Positions 31,434-42,699 of a stretch of 64,000 nt of DNA are shown here, piece after piece. Location of the stretch: NCBI GenBank assembly GCA_018292915.2, contig JACVVK020000057.1, forward strand, positions 1,453,501 to 1,517,500. Direction: 5' to 3'. The position numbers were made by a program, and so were the translations under genes. The notes below the pieces were generated by a model, which searched no databases, was not told the origin of the DNA, and was given only the letters and a program-made list of their open reading frames with translations. The DNA comes from Batillaria attramentaria. Its lineage: Eukaryota > Mollusca > Gastropoda > Batillariidae. Each line of letters begins with the position of its first letter. The first letter of the stretch is position 1.

Positions 31434-31790
31434 ATGGCCCAAATGACGGAAGATGTGTATAGTTTTGAGACGGATGGCGAGCCAGAACGTGAAGAAGGTG
31501 CACACACTCCTTATGACTCGGACGACAGTTCAGATGTGGAGGAATGGTTGTGCTGTGGATGCAACACACATGCCATTGACAGTTTAAAGCTTGAAACGGA
31601 TGAGATCTTGGAAGATGACCCGATTTATTTTGACGAAGACGATACACCCTGGGTTCATTGCCCTACATGTACGAGACATTTCCATGTAAGGTGTGTACCA
31701 TTCTGGACAGTCAGAAAGTATATTCTGTCCGTAGACGACAATTATTACGTCTGTGAAAACTGTCTCGTAGCTAGGCGTTTTCCTTGGTAA
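31434..31790 (+). CDS. PHD-like zinc finger protein of the 4-kb transposon
   Basis: 118 residues from ATG 31434. An acidic N-terminal part (YDSDDSSDVEE) is followed by WLCCGCNTHA, then TPWVHCPTCTRHFHVRC and YYVCENC. That gives a C..C / W-x-x-C-x2-C / H-x2-C / C-x2-C pattern like a PHD finger. Many DNA transposons carry PHD-like fingers that may read chromatin or assist integration. The stop TAA overlaps a good GTAAGG donor, so the finger may instead be spliced to the downstream transposase exons. A short possible upstream exon begins at ATG 31049 (MATTAGLGFIKR, then GTAGGC). The splicing model is inference. Confidence 0.6.
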   Translation: MAQMTEDVYSFETDGEPEREEGAHTPYDSDDSSDVEEWLCCGCNTHAIDSLKLETDEILEDDPIYFDEDDTPWVHCPTCTRHFHVRCVPFWTVRKYILSVDDNYYVCENCLVARRFPW

Positions 31791-31796
31791 GGCAAA

Positions 31797-33802
31797 ATGG
31801 AAAGACTGGTGATTCAGGGTTCTACAATGGTTGTGATACCTCCAGAACCGGAGATAGATTTGCTGTGTTCAGAAACATTGGACGATCCCAACCCTGAAAG
31901 TGACTTTAAATCCATCTTAGATAGTGACGACTCATATCACCCAAGCAGCAGCTCTAGCGACAGGGATCACTACTTGAGTGAGGAAGAGTTGAAACCAAAG
32001 AGAAAGCGCACCCCAAGAAAAGGCAAAGTGCCTCGCCAGAATCAAGCGCCTAGTCAGAATCAGACTGACACACAGGAGACAAACAATGAAACAAAGAAAG
32101 CCAAGAGGGCAAAAAGAGGAATGCCTGATGAACAACACTGGATCAGAAAATCAAATAGAGGGTTCAGGAGGAAGGGAAAAGTATACGAAACAAAATACAA
32201 AACAAAGCAAGGCGAGACAATTATGAAACGTCAACCACCTAGACAACAAGGTCCTCCGTGCTCTTGAGCATTCTGTAGAAAATCCGCTTACAGAAGCTGT
32301 GCCAGCATTTCGTCAGAAGACAGAAAGCAGCTGTTCACATACTTTTGGGAGGAAATGACATGGAAACAAAGAAAAACGTACATATCATCCCTCGTTTTTG
32401 ATCGACCTCAGAAGATAAAAACGTGTACGCGGGTGACCAGGAGGACATGTACACTTGTGTACTACTTGCGCATCAAGGATGAGCTGAGACAAGTCTGTAA
32501 ACAAATGTTCCTGAGCACTTTCGGACTGAAAGAATGGACAGTCAGGTCATGGGCAAAGACAGCAACACATGGAGTCCACCAAACTCCCACGGCTTCGCCA
32601 CCATCAGCCAGCAATGCCAAGAGCGAGATGGCCCGTGCCTTTATTGAAGCATTACCGAAGTAACCGTCTCACTACTGCCGGCAACACGCTGACATGACGT
32701 TCCTCGAGGGCATAGACTCCAAAGGTCAACTGTACAGACTGTTTCAAAGTTACTGTGACTCGCAAAATGCTAAACGTATTTGCAGACAGGTACTCTTCAA
32801 GACTTTAAAAGAACTCAATGTTGGAATTCAGAAGCCCAGAAAAGACCAGTGTAACGTGTGTGTTTGTCGTACACGTATGGCCATTGCTCCCAGGACGACT
32901 ATGACAAGCACATGAAACGAAAGAATGAGGGCCAGGAACAGAAGAAAGGGGACAAGCAGCTGGCAGAGAATGACGAACATGTCTTGGTACTTACAGTAGA
33001 TTTACAACAGGTCCTTCTAGCTCCCCGGATCTTTGCTAATGAAAACTACTTTAAAAGCAAACTCTGTTGCCACAACTTCACTGTGTGCGACTTGGCCACA
33101 AGGAAGGTGGTATGTTACTTCTGGCATGAGGGTCAAGGTGAAGTGGCTAGCAACAATTTTACTTCGTGCCTTCTAGACTACATTAAGGAGCAAACATCAT
33201 CACGAGACCTTCATACTATCATCATCTTCTCTGACGGTTGCTGTTACCAGAATCGAAACGCCACTCTCTCAAACGGCCTGCTTCTGGCAGCAATGCAAAC
33301 ACAGACAACAATCATCCAAAAGTTCTTGGAAAAAGGACACACATGGATGGAGGCAGACTCTGTCCATTCAGCCATTGAGCGTAAGCTTCTGAACCGTCAG
33401 ATTTACTGGCCTGCTGAGTATATTGAGGTGATCACGTCAGCAAGGACCAAGCCAGAGCCCTACCACGTCAAGAATTTGACCTTTGAGTTCTTTTTGGATT
33501 TCTCGAAACTGTCGTTCTACAAGACGATCAGACCAGGCCGTCGCCCCGGTGACCCACAAGTAACGGATATCCGGGCACTGAAATATGGTACTGATTCCAT
33601 CATTCAGTACAAGCTGCACCACAGTGATGAATGGAGCCCTCTACCATCAAGGAATTCCAACAGGAATGCACCTGTGACAATCCCCAAGATGTACAGCCAA
33701 CCCATACCTATCAAAAAGACTAAGTTTGAAGATCTTCAGCAGCTGAAAGAAGTATTACCGAGAGAGTACCACACGTTCTATGATCAACTGCCACATCAGT
33801 AA
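31797..33802 (+). pseudogene. Transposase-like protein with two stops and one frameshift
   Basis: Frame 31797 encodes an acidic/Ser-rich then basic N-terminus (KPKRKRTPRKGK) and a nuclear-signal-like KKAKRAKRG, ending GPPCS at an in-frame TGA near 32265. The same frame continues CRKSAYRSCASISSEDRKQL and meets TAA near 32661 inside LPK-stop-PSHYC. A +1 shift near 32868 moves to the frame ending at 33802. The core has VLTVDLQQVLL, IIIFSDGCCYQNRN and MEADSVHSAIE, which look like the D, D and D/E positions of an RNase H-fold enzyme. Many invertebrate genomes hold similar uncharacterised proteins with DLQ-x-VL and SD-x-C-x2-QNRN. The copy is disabled but only lightly decayed. Confidence 0.65.
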
Positions 33803-35072
33803 AGCGTGGATCTCCAAAGTCTTTTGCCACAATGTGACAATGAAGAGAGACAAGTAACAGTGCACAGCTGTTGTGGGTCATTGAAAACCAGAAAAGGGAA
33901 TCAGAGATTGAAATTAATTTTTTGTTTGCCTAATTTCTTTTTAGCAAGTGTCATTATCTTTAAACTGTTTCTCAGAGCAGTACATTTTTTTTCTGTGTGT
34001 GTTACTTTCATTCATCATTAAAAATAACAGTGGTAGAAGAATAGTATAAGGACCAAATCGCACATTTAACTTCAGTGGTTTCTATTATTTGCAGATTTTC
34101 TGTATTGATTGAAAGCTTCTCATGTACAGACTTTCATACGAGTTTAATTTTCCTTTCATAGTCTCATAGTGATTGACGCCGATTCACAGAAAGTGACTCT
34201 CAGTCATTGTCAGAAAACCGTGGCAATACTGCTGATTTTTTTTCCTGAAAGGACAGAAAAATTAAACTGGTGAATTTGTTTTTGTATTGCTAGAAGTTCA
34301 CTGAGCTTTTTTTTTCTCTGAATAATACTTAAAGTGTTAGTCAGGTTTTTTTTCTACGATGTTTGTGAAGTTTCAGAAAATAAATTGTTCCTTCTGATTG
34401 TTTTGTGAGCATTCCACACGTTTTCTGTTCTATATTTCATTTGTTTTGTATCTTGTCTTTGTTTGTTCTCTTTCTGAAACCTCTTAAGTTCGATACTTTA
34501 AACAACCTCTTTGTGATAAAACCTCGTATCTTCCAAAAATTGACCAACTGGCCGGCGGCCAGTGAAGTCTAGTTTTTGACTCAACCGCCATTCACTTTCA
34601 CAGCTCACATGGAACGTTACTACACCAGGAAGCGACAGTTATTGTCCACACGGAATTTGCAAAACAGGTTTTTTTTTTCGATTTTCTCAAAACTTAGATT
34701 TTCGACTTACGAGGTTTTGAAACTACATCAGCGTCATGTATCGTCATCAGAGTATGAGAAGTTGCCCTCTAGAGGTAGGTACAGGTTTCCAGCATGCAAC
34801 ATAAATAGATTCAGAAATTCCTTTGTTCCTCTGCCAGTGGAGCGCAAGTAACCTAGACGTTCTGCAGAGTTGTGCCTTCCTGCATTTTACTTTTTCAATC
34901 GACGATACTATACTTCCCAAAACAATCCAAGGAACACTTTGAACTGCAGGTGAGTTTCATAAAAAATCACGGGTTTCAACCTGTGCGTGTATTATGTCAA
35001 ATCAGTGTAATAATGATGATGCATTAACAAAGATGTTAATACGGTACAGCATTTGCCTGTACAATAACTTAC

Positions 35073-35130
35073 CTGCTTCAGCCACGCAGCAACACAGAAA
35101 CAGCAGCAAGATTTGGATGTCGGCCATCAT
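35073..35130 (-). CDS. Gene 2 exon 1: signal peptide exon
   Basis: This is the first coding exon of gene 2. Reading the minus strand, ATG ATG GCC (first ATG 35130-35128) opens MMADIQILLLFLCCCVAEA and then meets a GTAAGT donor at 35072. The product is a short hydrophobic leader ending in A-x-A-like residues, as expected for a cleavable signal peptide. The exon leaves one base over (phase 1), matching the phase-1 start of the fucolectin exon at 25207. It lies about 4 kb downstream of the gene 1 stop on the same strand, so the two genes are head-to-tail neighbours. The exon joins are predicted, not seen in a transcript. No clear TATA box was identified upstream. The exon could instead belong to another gene in between, but phase, strand and order all fit gene 2. 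Confidence 0.75.
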
Positions 35131-36367
35131 GTCCACGTCTGTTCAAAATTTGTTCAATCAAGGAGTAGTGAACCTTTCTGCAAGGTTGTATTCCTACACG
35201 AATACTGTATAACCGCTTTCTCGGTCGTGAATCCTATTGCTACGGTGTAGAATGACGATTAGAAGAGGGCGCTCGTTAAGTGTCATTGTATATCATGACA
35301 CAGGGAATCGGTGTACGTAGTGCTTAAGGCGTCCGCCTGTGGATCTCTGCACCAGGTTTGAATCCATTGTCGAAGAATTTGAATCGGTGAAATTCACCCA
35401 CAGACCCTTCCACGCCTTCGTTAAACACACACGCGCTAAAGTATCATGTTTAAGATCCTGTTCCACTCTGAAAAGACCATGGAATTAAAAACAAGAACAT
35501 GCCGTGTATACAGGTGAAAAGTCGTGTTCTGCATGAATAGGGGTGGAGGTGCAAGCATAATTTTCCTTACGACAGCAATGCAGATTACAAAATATAAATA
35601 TCACGGTTCAGATCAGACCACAAAAGAATAAAATGTGTAGGCAGCAGAGAGACAATTAAAATCTACTCAATAAGCGGAGTTCGCTTTACACCCATCGCCA
35701 GCTGCTTTTAGTGTCAAGGCCGAATCATGAGTTTACCAGATGCCATGCTGATTGTAGGTTGAGATTCGTTGCTGCAGCAATTAGAGTCGTGCCCAAAGTT
35801 GCTTTACTGCAGAAAACAAACGAGGCGCTGGGCTGTGAGCGAGCCAACTGAATAGATTTTGATCTGCCAGCAATCCCTTCCGTACACTTGCGCGGCGTAA
35901 AGCCCTAAATAACTAACTAATCTTCCGTGCACGGAAAAGGTACCACGGGTCTATTATCACTCTTCATGCTGGGAATGTGTACCTTCATACAGATGTGATT
36001 TCAGTCTCCTACTGTGCTGCCTTTTACAAATTCTTCTGAAAATGCTCACCTGTAGATCCCACGATGAAAGATAAGAACGGACGCACAAGCAAACCCGGTC
36101 GCCAATGTTTTCAGCAACCAAACACAATGTATACTATGAGCTAATTTATATATACACTAACTGTGAGATAAAAGTTCTATTGCTCTTCGAAAAACAGTAC
36201 AAGACTGAGGAGACTGCATGCCGTGATACATACACGCAACACCAAAATTACGTCATTTCCAATGACGACGAAAGACAAGTGCTGTAAAAGTTGCTTTTTT
36301 TTTTTTTTTTTTTCATGCAATGAATATTCATGACCCGAGGCGTGGGCTACCTACAGTCGGCAAACCA

Positions 36368-36716
36368 CGCAGCATATTATACTCTCTGCGGCACAGAGTC
36401 TTTCAGTGGAAAGTACCTCTGTGCACGGTGGGGAAATGGCGCTCACAGTCAAACACGCTTAAGCCGAACTCGCCCGGGGAATGGAAAATCGTTTCCCTTA
36501 TCAGAGTTTCTGCATATGTAATTGTCCGCAGGCAAAGATTTTGCCCAAACCAAAAGTGGTCGGATATTCAAGACTTCGTTTTAAGTCGATTCATATAACA
36601 CACAAGTCTTCGCTTTTCCATTTAAAAAAAAAAAAAATCGACATTTTTGAAAATGGCGCTGGCTGTAAGCAGTCACATTATCACGACCCGCCGAAAAGGG
36701 ACTGCACTCTGGAGTC
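36368..36716 (+). mobile_element. Element E, compact copy
   Basis: Left part TGCGGCACAGAGTCTTTCAG..GGTGGGGAAATGGCGCTCAC matches 57325-57385. Right part (GGCAAAGATTTTGCCCAAAC to GGGACTGCACTCTGGAGTCT) matches 58478-58645 and, inverted, 57708-57900. The middle differs. No coding. Confidence 0.7.
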
Positions 36717-37249
36717 TACCGTGGAGTCTCTTAGAGTTAGATCTCAATCCTGATCAATTGTCCTCCTTGTAGGGTTGTAGAGCCCAAAGTTCATGATGAA
36801 GGTGCAGTGTAGGATAACACAGGGTAGAAAAAATGAAATGCCTTTGTTTTATATTTTCATGTGTATGAACAGGTCTGGTGCTCTTTGTTTTTAGTATCAG
36901 CACTCCACGCTGGCCCGATGAGAGTGTGAGTGTCTTGTCGAACTTACCTAGCTCTGCTCAATGCGGAAGACGTGACAAGTTTGCGATAGTCTTGCAAAAT
37001 AATTACATGTCGAGAATATGGCTGGTGTGATTCCGCCTGATGCGTGACGCAATAAACGGGTCACTACTCACTACGCGTCACGCACACAAAGGGAGACAGT
37101 TTTTGCAAGTGGGAAATAACTAGTCTAGATTCTCTTAGGCCTAGTGTCTACAGTCAAACCGTAAAACGAAACATCGTATGCAGTTTTCAAGGTCTTTGGT
37201 AAGACTCGGAAAACTTGTCAAGAGAACAGGTTACCACAGACTTGAAGCG

Positions 37250-37465
37250 TTTTTCACGATACATAAATATTCCATCTCAAGCAAGAGTTTAGTCTTTCCT
37301 TCTTTTCTAAATCAACACAAGATAACACACATACCACCAAAGATCTTTGATACCACTGCTGAAACACGATACATAAATATTCCATCTCAAACAAGAGTTT
37401 AGTCTTTCCTTTTTTTTTAAATCAACACAAGATAACATACATACCACTGCTGAAACACGATAGGG
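37250..37465. repeat. Tandem duplication, about 108 bp
   Basis: CGATACATAAATATTCCATC.. occurs twice, at 37258 and 37367, with near-identical following bases and the CTGCTGAAACACGATA junction repeated at 37356 and 37447. Confidence 0.8.
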
Positions 37466-37680
37466 CATGCTGATCACAATCACAGAAGAGGGCGCGAAAA
37501 GGATTCCCTCGATACAGAAGAGCCCGGATGAAAGAACATAAATTATGATGATATTATAATGATATTATACGTCTGAGAAAACTGAGGTCTTTTGATGTCT
37601 GTCCTCAGCTTCTTCAAATGTTTTACTCATCAGTTGTTTGTAGTGTATTGTCTTTTGGCCTAACTTGCTGGGGGGGGGGG

Positions 37681-38258
37681 GGATCTGACAAAACAGGATA
37701 GTGGTAGGTTGGATAAACTGATCAAGAAAGCGGGTGGGGTGATCGGGAGGACACAAGACACACTTGGTACACTGTACGACCGACGAACGAAAAACAAACT
37801 GACTGACATCCTCAGTGACGAAACACATCCCCTCAGACACGACTTCGACAGCTTGACTATAGTATGTAGTGGTAGGTTTAGAGCAAGAGCAAGGACTACC
37901 AGATATTCAAGATCATTTCTGCCCATGGCTGTTAGAGATGCCAACTCAAGCAAACGCACACGAGAGAGAGAGGGGTGTGTGTGGGGATCGAGGAGAGAGA
38001 GAAAGAGCAGAGCAAGTGAATGTGCAGCGTGAATGCCAAAATGGGTGTATCAATGAGTGCTGAATGTGACAGGAATTTTTATTATGTGATAGTGTGTTTT
38101 ATTGTAGATTTTAAGTAATTTTACTGGTCAAGATTGTCTGTTTTACTTATTTTTGTAGTCTCTTTTATCAAAATGTTTATCAGTTGTGTGTCTTATTAGT
38201 ATGCGGGCCAGAACTGCAGTTTCCCAAATCTGGGATCAATAAAGTATTCTGTATTAGC
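37681..38258 (+). pseudogene. LINE ORF2 C-terminal remnant with 3' UTR
   Basis: The frame reads RLDKLIKKAGGVIGRTQDTL, then YDRRTKNKLTDILSDETHPL and RYSRSFLPMAVRDANSS. This is the end of a LINE reverse transcriptase protein of a type common in fish and invertebrates. The stop is followed by about 200 bp of 3' UTR ending TCTGGGATCAATAAAGTATT, with AATAAA at about 38240. Everything upstream is lost (5' truncation at a G run). Dead fragment. Confidence 0.7.
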
Positions 38259-38762
38259 ACAAATCCCCGGATGGGATAAAGGAAATCCCCCGGATGGAAT
38301 GCTTTGTTTCTACCGAAAAACCACGGGACTGAAGGAGTACCTTGCAACAAAAAATTACTAATAAATAAATAAATAACGGCACGCTTTTGCCCGTGAACAT
38401 AGGTATTTTCTGAAAGCTGAGACACTGCTGAATCTGATGAGATGGTCGTTTTTGACGTAGTTTGACCTTTTTTGGGGGCGTGACAGTTGGGCTATTAGGC
38501 TCATTTTAAAACTTTTTTAAAAATATCTGCACGATACCATTCGTTGCCCGGACTGATGTGGTTTATTTGAAGCTTCAGAAAGTGCAGAGTTCTTACGTCG
38601 TAGGGTGAAAAAGAGGCCAATGAAAGTGAAAGAACATAATTTTATGCCTGTTTTCCACTTTCGGCGACTTTGCCTGTGGGCACAATTGAAACACCATTCA
38701 TCTGACAGTCCGCAGAAAAATGACGAGGCAGTCTGACAGTTACACCAAAAGGCAAACGCCCC

Positions 38763-38972
38763 CTTAGCTCGCTTGTGAGAAAAGGTCAAGGTCTTTCAAA
38801 TGGGTCTATTTGTAACGGTCCTATCACTGTCTTCTATCATGCTTAGTGTGGTGCCTCAGGTATCAATGGTTTCTGGGAAAATGCCAACGTTGAAGTTTTC
38901 AATGGACAACGCGTATAGGTTTGAACTTACGCGAAGGCCATGTACAAAATATCTGTTAGTCAGGCGGGTCTT

Positions 38973-39022
<50 letters not shown>
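38763..39022 (-). mobile_element. Element B, worn partial copy
   Basis: Starts near TTAGCTCGCTTGTGAGAAAA and keeps one unit (TCAAGGTC..GGGAAAATGCCAACGTTGAA). It then runs into (CA)n at 38973-39021. Ends are lost. Confidence 0.6.
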
Positions 39023-39024
<2 letters not shown>

Positions 39025-39196
39025 TCACTTAGTTACACAATTGACTCATTAGTTTGGAGTGAGTTTTATGTCTCTGCCAAACCACTAGATCAGATACGAA
39101 ACCTTTTCTCCTAAACTGAAAATGACCAAGAGATAGATCTTTCATCCTGCTCTTGCTAACTTACAGGGAAAAAATAGAGTGGTACTGTCCATTTTC

Positions 39197-39202
39197 TTTA
39201 TT
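39197..39202 (-). promoter_or_regulatory. Poly(A) signal of gene 1
   Basis: AATAAA on the minus strand, just downstream of the gene 1 stop codon. It would give a 3' UTR of only about 40 bases. A later signal could also be used. Confidence 0.6.
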
Positions 39203-39217
39203 CGAGTTTGATTTGTA

Positions 39218-39726
39218 TTAGCTGCATTCAGTGTCTTCAATTGTGTCCATAAGAAAGTAGTCCTCATAGCCATCACCAAAGTCTGTAAAGCTTGACACTG
39301 ATGCAGATGTCGGTCTGGCTGAATGGGAATGATCTTCAGTTTCTTCTTCGGAGGCCTCTTCTACACTACTAAATTCATCACTGTTTGGATCTAGGAAAGA
39401 CGGCTCACTGATGGAGTCCACACTTCCTCTGTGTGTTGTGTGTCTGTCTGAATAGGAATAATCCCCAGTTTCTTCTTGGGAGGGCTCTACACCACTTGAT
39501 TCATTCCTGACTGGGTCTACAGAAGACGGCCCACTGATGGAGGCCGAACGTTCTCTTTTGTGTGTTTCATCCTCGCCACCTCCAGAGGCGGACCTTGTCC
39601 GGGAAGGTGGGTGGATGGTGTCATTCCTGTATGGTGCAGAAGGCCCTACAGTGGCCTGTTCGTCATCCTCTTCTTCCTCCTCCCCCTCTTCATCATCCTC
39701 ATCGTCGTCTGATGAGTGGGTGGAGA
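39218..39726 (-). CDS. Gene 1: last exon, acidic Ser-rich cytoplasmic tail
   Basis: The terminal coding exon gives 168 residues then TAA. It starts at acceptor TTTTCAG in phase 1. The protein opens STHSSDDDEDDEEGEEEEED and continues as a low-complexity, Ser/Glu-rich, mostly disordered chain. Two loosely repeated blocks read SVDP..ESSGVEPSQEETGDYSYS and SEPSFLDPN..SSVEEASEEETEDHSHS. Near the C-terminus, GYEDYFLM contains a Y-x-x-hydrophobic (YFLM) motif of the type used for clathrin-mediated uptake, and DYSYSDR offers further tyrosines. Many S/T-x-x-E/D sites fit casein kinase 2. The signalling role is inference; no catalytic domain or clear ITAM is present. A poly(A) signal lies 18 bases after the stop, so the 3' UTR may be very short. 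Confidence 0.8.
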
Positions 39727-40608
39727 CTGAAAAGTGAAAGCGCCTCATGCTATCCCTTATTAGGAAAACGATTCTGTAAAATTTTTCACTCTACTCCTAC
39801 CATGAAAGTTATACAGGGACCTACTCTCTGGCCCATGTGATTGTTGGCCGTTGAGGGTCGCTTTTTTTTTTTATCATAATTATTTGATTTTTATGTTGGT
39901 TTATTTTGCACGTTACAGATACCCATGTTTGCTGCAGCAAGAAGCGTATTTAGACGGATTATTTCCTGATTCGGTGTTTTCAAGAGGAACTACAAGGCGC
40001 TGGAAAAGACAAAGTGTACGTCAAAGTCATGCATGAATGGAAATAAAATTGGCACTACCAGTACCATGTCTATTTCATCTCTAGGTAGCCATCATACAGT
40101 ATTCAATCCGCTGAAAATACAGCATATCATGGAACCAAATACCAAACTGCACGCGCCGAATTCGCGTCTCGTCTCATCTCTGCCACCGCTGGTGATTATT
40201 TCGCGCAACTAGGTCGATCTGCAAATATCCGTGCACTGCGTGTTGGACTCGTAAGCAGCCAAAACGTCTCCTCGCACGAGACACACAAAACAACCAGGTA
40301 CTTTCACGGGTGTCGCCGAAGTACTATGTCAACAACTGATCACATCCGCTTTGACCGCAAACTAGTTCCCTGGAAGCGAGAGCCCAGTTTGACTATCGTC
40401 CGTTTAGTTGGACACCGCTAGCACGTTGATAACAGATTTTATAGCAGCTTAGACCTTCATAATCGCAAAATACACGGAAAAGGACATCGGGAGATAAATG
40501 GCGCCTTTTCGTCAATTTCCCTAACAGTGGTTCAGACTAATTAGTGGTGACGTCACTGTGGAAGCGAGCTGTTTGAGCCGAGCTTACACATTGAATGCCG
40601 GACCAGTA

Positions 40609-40639
<31 letters not shown>

Positions 40640-40711
40640 CGTTTTCCACTATTTACTATTCCACTAAGATAAGGCAAGATAGGTTTGCTGTCTTTTCGGT
40701 TTGCTACTAAT

Positions 40712-41560
40712 GAGACCGGGTCATACCCGGCCCCTATTTACTGATATTTTGTTTACAACGATTGCACTGCTGTATTCCCCTCTTTGTTCTTAAGCCCCAC
40801 TGTCCCTCTCGCCACCCGTTCTTACGCGTCCCCGGCCACCCGTGTTCATCAGCCTTTGTTCCCTGGCCAGTCCTGTGTAGTGTGTACTGCCCACTAGGCA
40901 CGCGCACGCAGTGTTTCGTATCCGCGATGGCGCGCGTGTCAATTAGTTGTGTTTGTTTGTGTCTGTTTAGAGTCAAATATCTCCGTAGTCCCTTCACTTA
41001 GAATAATTCTATAAACTGCAGTAGTTTCATGACAGTTTGTACATTTTAACCATGTTTTGTTGTTAGCGCTGTTTTGTAGTTCAATGGGCGTATTTTGCGA
41101 TTTTCACCACTTTTCATATGCATGGTCCCTGTCTTTACGCTCTTTAATCGGCGATAGAAAATTGTCTGTGTTTTGATGAGATCTTAAACTATTATAGTCT
41201 TAAAGTACTTTTCACGCTCTTTTAGATGCACTTTGTTTGAAGTTTCTAGCTATTATGTAACGCCCGCTGTGGTTCGTTTTCCATGTGTTAACAAACACAA
41301 ATTTCGCTGTGGCTGGCCCTCGCGGTCTGCTTTTCTCTGCACTTGGGGCAGTGCTGCCTTTGCGGCCCGCGCTGGGCACATAAGTAGCCGCGGGCTACGC
41401 CTCACTACACAGTCGCCAGCCAGCCCTGCCGCGAGTCACTGCACGTGTCTACGTATTGTCTGCCATTTGTTGCTGTTTTCCCGTAATAAAACTCATGTCA
41501 TAGCGACCTCTGTGTTTGGTCTCCCTGCCTGCATGAACCGGATCCCTGACACCCGGTTAC
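40712..41560 (+). mobile_element. Probable solo LTR
   Basis: Flanked by ACTAAT on both sides (40706-40711 and 41561-41566). The ends GAGACCGGGT and ACCCGGTTAC form a short imperfect inverted repeat, and AATAAA lies at 41485-41490 about 75 bp from the right end. No internal retrovirus-like genes accompany it. A different boundary, 41256-41561 (TGTAAC..GTTACA), is also possible. Confidence 0.45.
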
Positions 41561-41641
41561 ACTAATAACTAACTAACTAACGATAAGTACAGTACGTTTG
41601 GTAATTCAGTCGCCAACGACTTTCGGCAATAACTTTTAATG

Positions 41642-41812
41642 GGGGTGGGTGTTTGGGTGTTTAACCTCCTTTCCCACCACGTAAAGATTTTATCAAAGAC
41701 GGGGCGACGAGAAAAAGACCGGAACAAATATTTGGCCCCAGCCGGGATTCGAACTCACGACTCGTGGTACTGAGAATCCAACGCTCTACCATTCGGCTAT
41801 CCCGGCTCTCCG
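41642..41812 (-). repeat. tRNA-derived SINE copy
   Basis: Minus copy of the main SINE family, with B box complement GGATTCGAACT and A box complement CCATTCGGCTA. Flanked by a 13-bp duplication, one mismatch (ATAACTTTTAATG 41629-41641 / ATAACTTTCAATG 41813-41825). Confidence 0.87.
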
Positions 41813-41947
41813 ATAACTTTCAATGAACCCTCTTTCTTGTGCCTATCAAAGAGGAAACGTTTGTGACCAAATTTAGTTTATGACAGTCGGGATACTCTCA
41901 GGTTTCGGGGGGGGGGGGGGGAGTGTTGTTTGTTTTGTTTAGTTTTT

Positions 41948-41981
<34 letters not shown>

Positions 41982-42699
41982 TTTGGGTTTTTTTTTTTTT
42001 TTTTTTGGGGGGGGGGGTGGTGGTGGTGATGTTATGGGTTTTTTGTTGTTGTTGTTGTTCTTTCGTTTCTTTGTTTCTTTTCGGCATAAGTGACAATTTC
42101 ATTGAAAACTAGAGCTGAAACGACTATAAAGTATCCAAATAAGTCCAAAATATACCTCCGGAAGGTGACGACGACACAAGCAGAATGTACCTACTGACCT
42201 TTCAAAGCCTATGGACAAAGCGAAGTAAAGCACCCCAGTCAGAGATGACGCGAGAAGCATTTGGATTTCTGATGTCCGCTTTCAAATCAAAGAAATGCTG
42301 GAACGGACGCGGCACAACAACTTTCCCAATGAGGTGCCTCCGATTATGTCATACACCAAACTCGTATTAGGAGCTCGCTGATTTCGTTAAAACTCGCAAC
42401 AAACTCGTGTGGTGTATTTTCCGTAATCGGGGACACCTCATTGGGAAATCTGTTTATCCATTATTACACACTCAGTCAAACGTAATACCAATACTAATAC
42501 GGGAACTCAAACAGGAAACCTTCAGATGATGCTGCCACAATGGAGGGGGGTCGGTTCCTTACTTGTCTCAGGTAACCTGTAACAAAGTCATCTACCATGT
42601 ACTTTATCCACCCTTCGGAACACTCTTCCAAACAACATGGCATGTAGATTCGTCCCCTAGTGTATGACCTCACAAACACCAGGTTTTGGCGAGGTCGTA

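Larger units (their letters stand above)
30714..34733 (+). mobile_element. 4-kb DNA transposon with 27-bp terminal inverted repeats
   Basis: Left end 30714-30740 and right end 34707-34733 are perfect 27-bp inverted repeats (CGCTGATGTAGTTTCAAAAC then CTCGTAA). Both are flanked by TCAT (30710-30713 and 34734-34737), a likely 4-bp target duplication. The motif AACCTCGTAA or its complement recurs just inside both ends (30861, 30904, 30928, 30956, 30974, 34504), as expected for transposase-binding sites. It carries a PHD-like finger frame and a broken transposase-like gene. It sits in intron 1 of gene 2. Family not assigned. Confidence 0.8.
35131..39196. other. Intergenic region between gene 2 start and gene 1 end
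   Basis: Contains a tRNA-like piece near 35311-35360 (B box GGTTTGAATCC), an I-like LINE tail (35886-35920), an element E copy (36368-36716), a roughly 108-bp tandem duplication (37250-37465), a LINE remnant (37681-38258) and a worn element B piece (38763-39022). The promoter of gene 2 should lie near 35131-35300, but no core element was certain. Confidence 0.6.

Noticed and set aside
41878..42112. Low-complexity proteins (Phe/Gly or Lys/Pro)
   Set aside because: Pure translations of G/T homopolymer tracts.
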